Below are positions 17,180 to 25,995 of a DNA stretch of 64,000 nucleotides, piece after piece. The position numbers were made by a program, and so were the translations under genes. Every line of letters begins with the position of its first letter. Position 1 is the first letter of the stretch. The notes under the pieces are model-generated. The model saw nothing but the letters and a program-made list of their open reading frames with translations. It searched no databases and was not told the DNA's origin. The DNA is from CAYNVQ01 sp964400735 (GTDB lineage: Bacteria > Acidobacteriota > Aminicenantia > Aminicenantales > Aminicenantaceae): NCBI GenBank assembly GCA_964400735.1, contig CAYNVQ010000001.1:496001-560000 (forward strand), in the 5' to 3' direction.

Positions 17180-19696
17180 TCAGAACTGGGCCTCGGCTTT
17201 TTCGTAAAGTGCGATAAACCCAGGGTCAGAGCGGTACTTATCGAAATAATGCCAGCAGAAAAAAGGAATGAGGTGCCCAAACGGATTTGCCTCACAAAAT
17301 TTTGTTAGAGATGCAAGCGCCTTTTCTTTCTCCCCCAAAACGGCGAAGTATGCGGCATCCCATATATCATAATTTTGAGTAGGCTTAAATTTCTGCATAT
17401 ATTCATCGAGAGATTTTTTATCTTTCTCCGCTTCCTCTCTGTTCCCTCGTGAAGCTTCGATTATAGTGATAGAAAAGAGGTATTGATCAGGCATTGTATA
17501 CTCAAAACGTTTGGCCATATCGAGGGCCTTTTCATATTGGCCAATTGCCAGATATGTGAAGACGATCCATCCTTGGGAAGCAAGGTAATCGGGACTGAGA
17601 TCAAGGGCCTTAAGATGAGCGTTTAATGAATCTTCGTATCTATGCAGTAAATAAAAAAGATAACCTAATATCCAATACCCTTCGGGATCCAAAGGATCAA
17701 TTTCTGTTAGGAGCTTCATTTCAGAGACAGCAACGTCCATCTGTCCCCTAGCTGTCAGGTAGTCAAGACGGTCTTTAAGAATGGCTGGATTTCTTGGACT
17801 CAGCTGAAAAGCACGTTGATAATCGACTTCAGCTCCTGGAGCATCATTTTCATGGAAAAATTTCAGTATAGCACGAACAGAGAAGGCTTCTCCGATTTCA
17901 CTATCGAGGGCAAAGGCCTTGTTCAAGGCTTCTTTTGATTTGTTATAAGCCTCTTCCTCGGACCAAATCCCATAAGCGTTATAGAGCGATGCATACCATC
18001 TTGCTAGGGCTGTATAAGCCATAGCATATTCCGGATCTTTCTGCGTGGCCTCAATATAAACAGGTATCGCTTTGAGAATATCTTCGCTGTGACCTCGTCG
18101 GGTGATATAATTAGCCTTGAGATAAAGGTCATAGGCTTCCTGATTATTTGTGTATCGTTTTTCAAGCCTTTCTTTCTCCTGACCTGGGAGTTCGACATTC
18201 ATTCTGCTTATCGTCGTTAAGACGATCTTGTCCTGTATATCGAATATCTCACTTATATCTCCATCGAACTTCTCGGACCAGTCAGGAGCGCCTGTGGCTG
18301 AATCGACAAGTTGTACCATGATCCGCAAGCGATCCTCGATTTTTTGAAGGCTTCCTGTTAGGAGCTTGTCTGCGTTCAGTTTCCTTCCAGCTTCCCGCGG
18401 GTCATCCTGGGCTGTAAACTGGAATGAGGAATGCCTGCCCCGGACCTGGAAGCTGTTCACATTGGCCAGTGAGTTGAGAATCGTTTCAGCGATTCCTTCG
18501 CACCAGGCCCCTTGGTCTTTTTCAGGCGAGAGGTCAGTGAAAGGAAGGACAGCAATAGAGTTTTTTACAGAGGCAGCTGAGGGTGCTTTTTTGCTCGGAC
18601 CTTTTAAAAGAAAGATGGATGCAACCACTGCCACTACTATGAGAACGAGAACCGGAATAAGGAGTTTTTTTGGCGTGAATTTTACCGTGATCTCTTTGGA
18701 AGTAAAGAGTTTTTTTTCGGGGAGGATCCTACCAGCCGACGGCATTCGTTGTTCGATTTTTTCGAGCTCTATCTGAAGCTCGGCCGCGCTTTGATATCTT
18801 TTTTCTCTATCCTTCTCCAGGCAGAGCAAAATAAGGTGGTCGAGCTCCACAGGGATCTGAGCATTGATTCTTTTCGGATTTAAAGGAGACTCATACTTGT
18901 GCTTATGAGCGATGCTCAGAGGCGTCTCGCCTTCAAATGGAGGATGGCCGGTGACCATCTCATAAAGGATTATCCCCAGTGAATAGAGATCTGAGCGATG
19001 GTCTGCCGGTTTACCATCAATCTGCTCAGGACTCATGTATTCTGGGGTTCCGATAATCACGCCCTCTTTCGTCACTCCTTCTCCCCAGATGGATCGGGCA
19101 ATTCCAAAATCCATGATTTTAGCATTCCCCTCCCTGTCAATCATGATATTTCCCGGTTTGAGATCCCGGTGCACTATGCCCAACTTGTGAGCCTCGGCAA
19201 GACCTTCGCAAACTTGTTTGGCGATAGATATGGCTGTGCCTGCTGTGAGCTGCTTTGTCCTTTTTATAAGACTTTTTAGGTCTTCACCCCGAACATACTC
19301 CATAGTGATATAAAGAGTTCCATCGTCTTCATTGAGATCGTGCATCCGGCAGACGTTCTTGTGGGTTATCTTCCGGGAAAACCTTATTTCGCTGCCGAAG
19401 CGTTCGACATTCTTTCTATTGCTGCCAATTTCAGTCTTTAAAAGCTTTAGGGCCACATCTTCTTTGATCTTTTTATCAAACACTCGATAGACTCTGCCCA
19501 TGCCCCCAGCACCCAGCTCTTCGATGATCTCGTACCTATTGGCAAATGTAGTTCCTCGAGTCAACTCTTCTTTGGGCGTTTCCAGAGTAGCTGTGACTAC
19601 AATTCCCTCAGAAGAAATTAGCTTTATCCCACAGTCTGCACAGAAAGTTGATGTATCTGGATTCTCATGCTGACATTTAGGGCATTTGATACCCAT
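17180..19696 (-). CDS. Ser/Thr protein kinase, zinc ribbon-kinase-TM-TolB-like-TPR (paralogue 2)
   Basis: 838 residues. Zinc ribbon C5, C8, C19, C22; kinase domain about 53-315 with GAGGMGRVY, Lys in VALKLLK, HRDLKPGN and DFGIAR, so predicted active; one membrane helix about 350-370 (LLIPVLVLIVVAVVASIFLL); TolB/FlgO-like domain starting SIAVLPFTDLSPEKD; TPR region to the C-terminus. Kinase part is closest to the 19801 gene rather than to the 14536 gene. Likely senses an extracytoplasmic signal through the TolB-TPR part (inference). The first bases of the coding region and the leader (repeated AGGGAATA) are nearly identical to those of kinase 1, showing duplication together with the promoter. 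Confidence 0.9.
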   Translation of the reverse strand: MGIKCPKCQHENPDTSTFCADCGIKLISSEGIVVTATLETPKEELTRGTTFANRYEIIEELGAGGMGRVYRVFDKKIKEDVALKLLKTEIGSNRKNVERFGSEIRFSRKITHKNVCRMHDLNEDDGTLYITMEYVRGEDLKSLIKRTKQLTAGTAISIAKQVCEGLAEAHKLGIVHRDLKPGNIMIDREGNAKIMDFGIARSIWGEGVTKEGVIIGTPEYMSPEQIDGKPADHRSDLYSLGIILYEMVTGHPPFEGETPLSIAHKHKYESPLNPKRINAQIPVELDHLILLCLEKDREKRYQSAAELQIELEKIEQRMPSAGRILPEKKLFTSKEITVKFTPKKLLIPVLVLIVVAVVASIFLLKGPSKKAPSAASVKNSIAVLPFTDLSPEKDQGAWCEGIAETILNSLANVNSFQVRGRHSSFQFTAQDDPREAGRKLNADKLLTGSLQKIEDRLRIMVQLVDSATGAPDWSEKFDGDISEIFDIQDKIVLTTISRMNVELPGQEKERLEKRYTNNQEAYDLYLKANYITRRGHSEDILKAIPVYIEATQKDPEYAMAYTALARWYASLYNAYGIWSEEEAYNKSKEALNKAFALDSEIGEAFSVRAILKFFHENDAPGAEVDYQRAFQLSPRNPAILKDRLDYLTARGQMDVAVSEMKLLTEIDPLDPEGYWILGYLFYLLHRYEDSLNAHLKALDLSPDYLASQGWIVFTYLAIGQYEKALDMAKRFEYTMPDQYLFSITIIEASRGNREEAEKDKKSLDEYMQKFKPTQNYDIWDAAYFAVLGEKEKALASLTKFCEANPFGHLIPFFCWHYFDKYRSDPGFIALYEKAEAQF

Positions 19697-19731
19697 TTCT
19701 ATTCCCTAATATTCCCTATCTTGTCGATGAA

Positions 19732-19760
19732 AGTATATGCATGAACAGGAGAGGTGTCAA
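19732..19760 (-). promoter_or_regulatory. sigma70 promoter of kinase 2 (shared kinase type)
   Basis: Minus strand TTGACA (19760-19755), 17-bp spacer beginning CC, TATACT (19737-19732). Confidence 0.75.
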
Positions 19761-19800
19761 ATTGAAATGAAACTGTGTGATAGAATATTAATGAGGATTA

Positions 19801-22800
19801 TTATTTCTGAAGTCTAGCTAGCCTTTCCTTGGCATCTTCCACCTCAGCTATGCCACGATCAGCGTCTTTCCAGAGGTCGAGGAATCTGTTGTATCTTTCT
19901 ATGGCTCCGTTCTTGTCGCCCAAAAGCTCTAGAATCACCCCCAGTTTGTAATGACTCTTGGCAAAAACCAATGCCCCGGCACTATAGCCCGAAAGACTAC
20001 CCCGTCTGGAAGAGAGAATATTCTCATATGTTTTTTTGGCCTCTAACAGTTGTCCCGCCTGCTTGTAAGCTTGCCCAAGATAATCAAGGAATTCTGAGCG
20101 AAGATTAAAATAAATCCCATCATTGATAGACTCCAGAGAAAGGGCTTTCTGAAGATGGTCCTGTGCACTGACAAAATCCTTCTTTTGAAGCGATATCGCC
20201 CCAAGCAAGGCTTCCAGATATCTAAACCTCTTTTTTGCCAGCCCGCCTTCAACCCTCCGAAGGAGCTCTTGGGCAGTCTGCTCGGCTTCTTTGAATTGAC
20301 CCACCTTGGCCTGAATGACTCCCCGGCGGTAAAGAGCTATACACTCCAGCTTGCCAAGCCCGACCTCTTCCGCTTTCTGCAAACCCATCTCGCAGGCAGA
20401 GAATGCCCCGGAAAAATCGCCAGATCCTTCAAGCAAACCAGAGAAGTCGCAAAAAATATGGGCTAGCTCCATCAGATCGAGTTCATCTTGCCATTTGATA
20501 ATCTCGGAATCATACCTTGTTCCGGCCTCCTTGATTTTGCCCTGAAGCACAAGCGACATACTACGATAACCGACGCAGCCCGCAGGCTGTGAGGATTCCA
20601 TCTTCTGAATTAGCTCCTCTACAGAAACGAAATCTTCTATGCACAGTAGATAAAAATATTTAAAAAAACTGGAGGACTCCGGAGCCTGCAAAAAAGCCTT
20701 TTCTATTTCCGCTCCAGCCTTTTCGTAATTTTCCTCTATACAGTAGACCATTCCCAGATTGCCATGGATAAATGCGTTGTTGCCAAACGTGCTGAGATAT
20801 TCCTCATAAACCTCCCTGGCCTTTTCAGTCTGTCCTTTGGAAAGGTAACTCCAGGCCAACATCTGATAAACTACTATGGAGTCATCTTTATATCTTCTGA
20901 GTACTTCATACTGCTTGATGGCTTCATCCCATTCATCCATCATCCAATAAAGAAAGGCAAGGTCCCCGCTGGCCCTTAGGTCCCAGGGATAGATCGCAAT
21001 CAGTTTGGAAAAGGAATCGATAGCCTTATCCCATGTCTTTTCGGAGGTTCGTTGGAAGTACTCCGCCTCGATGAGCAGACGCTCCCGTTCAGAGACTCTT
21101 TCCCTTGAATCAAAAGCCTTTTGAAGGCTAAGGCGGCATTCTTTCCAATCCGTGAGCCAAAACGTAAGGCCCATCCAAAGATAAGCCATTGCAAATTGCG
21201 GATCAATGGCCACGGCTTTCTTGAAAAAAGAAATTGCCTTATTGAAATCGCCTGCATTGTAAAGTTGCTGGCCCTGGACATAATATTTGAAGGCCTCGAT
21301 GGAAGTCGTCGTGACATCCCCGATTTTCTTGGAGAGCTCCCCAGTCGCTTGCTGCGCCGTCAATCCCAAACCTGTCTTCAAACGCTCCGCTAAGCTGTCC
21401 ACCAAGGCAAATAGACTCCCTTCACCTATCCCATCTGCGCTTTCAGATAAGATGATCTCCATCGTGGAAGCGTTCTGAAGTGTAAGATCAATCCTGAATT
21501 TTTCCCCAGCTCTGGAAAGGTTCCCCCGAACGATATGGCTGGCCATGCTACCTGAAGCGATCTTTTTTAGGTCTTCCTGAGTGAGGTTGTCTTGTTTTAG
21601 AAGGTTTAATCTCTTAAGAATGCTGTAGATTTGACTCTGGTCTAGTACACGAATCTGTTGGGACAGAGATAGCTTCGTCATTAAAGACAGGCTTAGCCCC
21701 TCTCTCCATATGTCGTAATCCCTCTCTCCGGTGTTATTCCTGAAATAGAGAATAGCCACAGAGGGCTGGCCAGTCATAGGTATTGGAGAGAGGGATTCCT
21801 TTTGAACAACGAATTTAAGAAGGCCGATAACGACAGCAATAAGGACGGTCATTCCTATGGCCGGGATGGTGTACTTTCTCAGTCGAGTTATGTTTGCTGC
21901 AAAAGCCTTTCTCCTAGGTTTGATCTTGGTTCCGAGGGGAAGGCCTTCCTCTATATTACGGAGGTCAGCAAGAAGGTCTACGGCTGTCTGATATCGCCTC
22001 TCCTTTTCCTTCTCCATACACGCTAGGATCAAACGGGCTAAATCATCGGAAAGCTGAGAGTTAAGCTTCCTGGGGTCTTGGGGCAACTGGGTCTTGTGCT
22101 TTAAGGCAACACTGAACGCAGTATCTCCTTTGAAAGGTACACTCCCCGTGACCATCTCATACAGGATGACTCCTAATGTATAAATGTCCGATCTTTGATC
22201 CGCTTTTTCTCCTTCTGCCTGCTCTGGAGATATGTAGTCTGGGGTTCCTATGATCACTCCTGTCTGGGTCACTCCAGGAGCCTCAACAGAGCGTGCAATC
22301 CCAAAATCCATGATCTTCGCTCTTCCTTTTTCATCGATCATAATATTTTGGGGCTTCAAATCCCTGTGGACCACACCCAATTCATGAGCCTCTGATAATC
22401 CTTCACACACCTGCTGGGCAATGCCAATAGCCTCCTCTGTGGATAGATTTCCTTTCTTCCTGATCAAACTCTTGAGGTCCTCACCTTCCACATACTCCAT
22501 GGTGATGAAGTATTTCTCATCCTCTCTGCCTATGTCATACATACGGCAGACGTTCTTGTGGGATACTTTCCGGGCAATCTTCAGCTCATTCCGAAATCGT
22601 TCGATGGTATTCTCATCCGAGGCTATCTCAGACTTGATCAGCTTTAAGGCAACCTCTTCGACTATCTCTATATCATGTACTCTATAGACTCTCCCCATTC
22701 CCCCTTTTCCAAGTTCTTCAATGATTTTGTATCTGTTTGCAAGAGTGGAACCTGGATCTAATTGCTCAACTTGCGTTTCTAAGGTTTTGGTAACAGAAAT

Positions 22801-22893
22801 ATCCTCAGGATGTTCTAAAGGTATGCCGCACTTGCCACAATAAAGCGTATCATCAGGATTTTCATGCTGACATTTCGGGCACTTGATACCCAT
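19801..22893 (-). CDS. Ser/Thr protein kinase, zinc ribbon-kinase-TM-TolB-like-long TPR (paralogue 3)
   Basis: 1030 residues, the longest of the four paralogues because of an extended TPR superhelix (about residues 520-1030). Zinc ribbon C5, C8, C20-region CGKCG; kinase domain with GKGGMGRVY, VALKLIK, HRDLKPQN and DFGIAR intact; membrane helix about 345-368 (TIPAIGMTVLIAVVIGLLKFVV); a divergent TolB/FlgO-like domain beginning SVAILYFRNNTGERDY. The TPRs resemble those of tetratricopeptide-type regulatory sensors. Kinase plus TPR implies signal-dependent phosphorylation of partner proteins; targets unknown. It is divergent from the TonB-dependent receptor gene, with both promoters in the 266-bp gap. 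Confidence 0.9.
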   Translation of the reverse strand: MGIKCPKCQHENPDDTLYCGKCGIPLEHPEDISVTKTLETQVEQLDPGSTLANRYKIIEELGKGGMGRVYRVHDIEIVEEVALKLIKSEIASDENTIERFRNELKIARKVSHKNVCRMYDIGREDEKYFITMEYVEGEDLKSLIRKKGNLSTEEAIGIAQQVCEGLSEAHELGVVHRDLKPQNIMIDEKGRAKIMDFGIARSVEAPGVTQTGVIIGTPDYISPEQAEGEKADQRSDIYTLGVILYEMVTGSVPFKGDTAFSVALKHKTQLPQDPRKLNSQLSDDLARLILACMEKEKERRYQTAVDLLADLRNIEEGLPLGTKIKPRRKAFAANITRLRKYTIPAIGMTVLIAVVIGLLKFVVQKESLSPIPMTGQPSVAILYFRNNTGERDYDIWREGLSLSLMTKLSLSQQIRVLDQSQIYSILKRLNLLKQDNLTQEDLKKIASGSMASHIVRGNLSRAGEKFRIDLTLQNASTMEIILSESADGIGEGSLFALVDSLAERLKTGLGLTAQQATGELSKKIGDVTTTSIEAFKYYVQGQQLYNAGDFNKAISFFKKAVAIDPQFAMAYLWMGLTFWLTDWKECRLSLQKAFDSRERVSERERLLIEAEYFQRTSEKTWDKAIDSFSKLIAIYPWDLRASGDLAFLYWMMDEWDEAIKQYEVLRRYKDDSIVVYQMLAWSYLSKGQTEKAREVYEEYLSTFGNNAFIHGNLGMVYCIEENYEKAGAEIEKAFLQAPESSSFFKYFYLLCIEDFVSVEELIQKMESSQPAGCVGYRSMSLVLQGKIKEAGTRYDSEIIKWQDELDLMELAHIFCDFSGLLEGSGDFSGAFSACEMGLQKAEEVGLGKLECIALYRRGVIQAKVGQFKEAEQTAQELLRRVEGGLAKKRFRYLEALLGAISLQKKDFVSAQDHLQKALSLESINDGIYFNLRSEFLDYLGQAYKQAGQLLEAKKTYENILSSRRGSLSGYSAGALVFAKSHYKLGVILELLGDKNGAIERYNRFLDLWKDADRGIAEVEDAKERLARLQK

Positions 22894-22928
22894 TGCTATT
22901 CCCTAATGTTCCCTTTCTCGTCGGGGTA

Positions 22929-22957
22929 AGTATATAAAGGAATCATGAAGGAGTCAA
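22929..22957 (-). promoter_or_regulatory. sigma70 promoter of kinase 3 (shared kinase type)
   Basis: Minus strand TTGACT (22957-22952), 17-bp spacer beginning CC, TATACT (22934-22929). Confidence 0.72.
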
Positions 22958-23025
22958 ATGGATGGATGCAGCAACCAACCCTTTCAAGGTGAAGCTATTT
23001 GAGTGAGCTATACATTTTAAATTTA

Positions 23026-23054
23026 TTGACACCAGCGGAAAAAAGATTTACATA
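23026..23054 (+). promoter_or_regulatory. sigma70-like promoter of the TonB receptor
   Basis: TTGACA (23026-23031), 17-bp spacer, TACATA (23049-23054). The -35 is perfect, the -10 moderate. Expected leader about 100 nt. Confidence 0.45.
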
Positions 23055-23159
23055 AGAATTAAACTGCAAAAAAGGTTAGATCCAAATGATTTTAGAGCAA
23101 CATCAATAACTTAGCTGCTATATACCTTTAATTATTTTTTGAATAATTAAGGAGGTCAA

Positions 23160-25913
23160 ATGAAAGCTGGGGAACTTTTAGAAAAATTTGGCATTATAGC
23201 TATCCTCATTCTCTCCATGGCGGTTGGTCCATCTTTCGGACAAATCCTTACTGGAAAGATAATCGGCCAGGTATCAGATGATGAAGGCTCCTTCCTTCCT
23301 GGTGTAACTGTCGAGGTTTCAAGCCCTGAATTGATAGGTGGGATTTATTCTGATTCAACATCTGATAAGGGGACGTACAGGTTCGTCAATTTGCCTCCTG
23401 GAGTTTATAAACTCGTCTTTAAGCTCGAAGGCTTCCAGACAATCGAGAGGTTGAACCTCAGAGTGACAGTTGGTGGGACTATAACTGAGGATATCATTAT
23501 GTATCCCTCAACCATGGAGGAATCTATTACAGTTACAGCTGAGACTCCTATCGTGGATGTCAAAAAATCAAGCATCTCAACTATTATAGATGGGGATGCG
23601 ATTGAAAAGCTTCCTTCTGGCCGCCATTCCTTTTTTGATATCATCAAGCAGGTTCCAGGTGTGATTCAGGGGGGACAAGAATTTTATAGCCGATTGGTTG
23701 GGTATGGTTCGAACTGGGAATCCAGCATGTATCAGCTGGATGGTGTGGATATGAGCAATCCTGAGATTGGTTCAGCATGGCTATATATTAATCCTGAGGT
23801 CTTTGCTGAAGTGGAAATCCTAGGGATCGGGGCTCCCGCCGAATATGGCCAGTTCACTGGGGCTGTGGTCAACATTATTACCAAATCAGGAGGGAATAGA
23901 TTTGAAGGGAGCCTTAACTATTATGGTCAATTCCAAAAACTAACAAGCGATAACAATCCCCGAGATCCAAAAGAATATTTCTCCTACAACCGGGATAAAT
24001 TCTATGACGCTTCATTTAGTTTAGGAGGTCCCCTGATCAAAGATAGACTGTGGTTTTTCGGTTCTTACCAAAGATATGAAGATTCTTTTTCGCCCTGGCT
24101 CTCAGATCCTGAATATCCAAGGAATACCAACGGCCATAAAGCATTTTTCAAAATGTCTTCTTCACTCGCCAAAGATCATAGGCTTATTGCTTCCTTCTAT
24201 TATGAAATCTTCAACTATTTCTATAACGCCGATCCCTATAACCTTCCAGAAACCGTATGTGCTGAAAGGGGTTATACGCCAACCTGGAATCTTCTTTATA
24301 GCTGGTTCATCAATAGTAGTTCCATATTAGAGGTTAAATACTCAGGCTTCTGGACCGACGATGACTTTTTGCCTTCTCTCGGAGGGAACATCAATAATCC
24401 GGTTATCTATGATGGATACACAGGAATAACCTCTGGTGCACCCTGGTGGCCCTGGATATATGTGGCAACAAGACACCAGGCCAATGTCAGTTTTACCCAT
24501 TTTGCAGAAGACTTCCTAGGCGGTGATCATGATTTCAAGGTCGGGGTGCAGTACAACAGGGGCACATCAGAGGCACACGGAGGATACTCAGGAGGTAGAC
24601 GCTATTACAACTATGCAGGCTCCCCTATTTACATGTACGAACAGGATGTCTTCTCCTATGGAGGAGTCGTCAACGCCATAGGAGCTTTTATAGATGATTC
24701 CTGGAAAATTGGAGATCGAGTGACGGTCAACATGGGATTGAGGTTTGATCACAGCAACGGCCACATTCCTTCTTATCCTGTTTATGAGGAGTGGAGGGAA
24801 ACATCGGGGAAAACGCCTCGGCTTGATGAGTTGATCACGTGGAATTCGATATCTCCTCGAATAGGGCTTGCCTTTCAACTCACATCGGATCAAAAAACCT
24901 TGCTTAGGGCTTCTTTCGGCCGTTATTATGACGCACTCCATATTGCTAATTGGGAGTATCCTGGGCCTGGAGTGACTGATTGGTTTATGTACAAATGGGA
25001 TCAAGAGAATCAGGAGTATGTTTTGTGGGATATGGTCCCTGGAAAGATGGGATACGCCATAGACCCCAATCTAAAAAATCCTTATGCTGACCAATATTCC
25101 TTGGGAATCGAAAGAGAATTTCTCCCCAACTTTTCTATAAGCGCCACTTTTATTTATAAAACCGAGAAAAACCTAATCGGATTTGAAGACAGGGGAGCTG
25201 ATTATGAGAAAACAGATATGGTATCTCCCGACAATGGAAAAACCTACAGTGTGTGGAATCAAATTAGCGATTTAGGAACTAATGACTATTGGCTTACCAA
25301 CCCATCGCGATTTGGTGAGACATTTGGACAAGTATACAAGAGTTTTCAATTTGAAATTAAGAAAAGGTATGCTCATAACTGGCAACTCAGTGCATCTTTG
25401 GTTTGGTCGAAAGCTGATGGATTGAATATGTCTGCCCATTCTATTTATCAGCAAGCAATGACTTGGTATGTGGGAGGGTTTGGCAAGGACCCGAATGATT
25501 TAATCAACGCCAAGGGATTCATGAACAATGATCGCACCTGGATCTTCAAACTTTCAGCCAGCTATTCTTTTCCATGGGGAATAATGGCCAGCACCAATTT
25601 TATCTACCAAACCGGGGTGCCCATTCCTGCTTTTCTACGAGTCTATCCGAACCAAGGTGTAAGACAAATCCTTGCTGAACCTCGAGGCAATGAGCGCTTT
25701 AAACCATGGACTTTGTTCGATTTGAGATTACAGAAAACATTCATTGTCTATAAGACATGGAAGATTTATGCTTTTGTTGATGTGTTCAATGTCTTCGATT
25801 CAAATACTGTGTTGGGATATGCCTCTTATAACACTTGGTCTGAGTCCTACCGAGAACCGAATTCTATCTTTTATCCCAGGCGGCTGCAAATCGGACTCAG
25901 GCTGGAATTCTAA
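23160..25913 (+). CDS. TonB-dependent receptor with N-terminal carboxypeptidase-regulatory-like domain
   Basis: 917 residues. Signal peptide about 1-28 (ending PSFGQ); a beta-sandwich of the carboxypeptidase regulatory type about 33-115 (GQVSDDEGSFLPGVTVEV to VTVGGTITEDI); a plug domain about 120-240 (SIST...LPSGRHSFFDIIKQVPGV); then an outer-membrane beta-barrel to a C-terminal phenylalanine (GLRLEF), as expected for barrel assembly. This is the SusC-like/Acidobacterial type that imports oligosaccharides, peptides or other large nutrients with TonB energy; substrate unknown. Strong AAGGAGG before the ATG. It lies between receptor kinases 3 and 4, which might regulate it (context inference only). 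Confidence 0.9.
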   Translation: MKAGELLEKFGIIAILILSMAVGPSFGQILTGKIIGQVSDDEGSFLPGVTVEVSSPELIGGIYSDSTSDKGTYRFVNLPPGVYKLVFKLEGFQTIERLNLRVTVGGTITEDIIMYPSTMEESITVTAETPIVDVKKSSISTIIDGDAIEKLPSGRHSFFDIIKQVPGVIQGGQEFYSRLVGYGSNWESSMYQLDGVDMSNPEIGSAWLYINPEVFAEVEILGIGAPAEYGQFTGAVVNIITKSGGNRFEGSLNYYGQFQKLTSDNNPRDPKEYFSYNRDKFYDASFSLGGPLIKDRLWFFGSYQRYEDSFSPWLSDPEYPRNTNGHKAFFKMSSSLAKDHRLIASFYYEIFNYFYNADPYNLPETVCAERGYTPTWNLLYSWFINSSSILEVKYSGFWTDDDFLPSLGGNINNPVIYDGYTGITSGAPWWPWIYVATRHQANVSFTHFAEDFLGGDHDFKVGVQYNRGTSEAHGGYSGGRRYYNYAGSPIYMYEQDVFSYGGVVNAIGAFIDDSWKIGDRVTVNMGLRFDHSNGHIPSYPVYEEWRETSGKTPRLDELITWNSISPRIGLAFQLTSDQKTLLRASFGRYYDALHIANWEYPGPGVTDWFMYKWDQENQEYVLWDMVPGKMGYAIDPNLKNPYADQYSLGIEREFLPNFSISATFIYKTEKNLIGFEDRGADYEKTDMVSPDNGKTYSVWNQISDLGTNDYWLTNPSRFGETFGQVYKSFQFEIKKRYAHNWQLSASLVWSKADGLNMSAHSIYQQAMTWYVGGFGKDPNDLINAKGFMNNDRTWIFKLSASYSFPWGIMASTNFIYQTGVPIPAFLRVYPNQGVRQILAEPRGNERFKPWTLFDLRLQKTFIVYKTWKIYAFVDVFNVFDSNTVLGYASYNTWSESYREPNSIFYPRRLQIGLRLEF

Positions 25914-25959
25914 ATAGTTTTGTCAGCGCACTCCAAAAAAAGAATTAACAGCATGTCTA

Positions 25960-25992
25960 TAACCAATATATCTCAATAATTGAGGCAGGTTA
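25960..25992. terminator. hairpin with T-run after the TonB receptor
   Basis: TAACC (25960-25964) pairs with GGTTA (25988-25992), and the inner CTCAAT-A-ATTGAG (25972-25984) is a perfect palindrome. On the plus strand TTTTTA follows directly, as in an intrinsic terminator; it abuts the stop codon of the convergent kinase gene. Confidence 0.55.
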
Positions 25993-25995
25993 TTT

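Noticed and set aside
17114..17308. 64-codon plus-strand frame between two kinase genes
   Set aside because: Overlaps the 3' end of kinase 2 and has no recognisable features.
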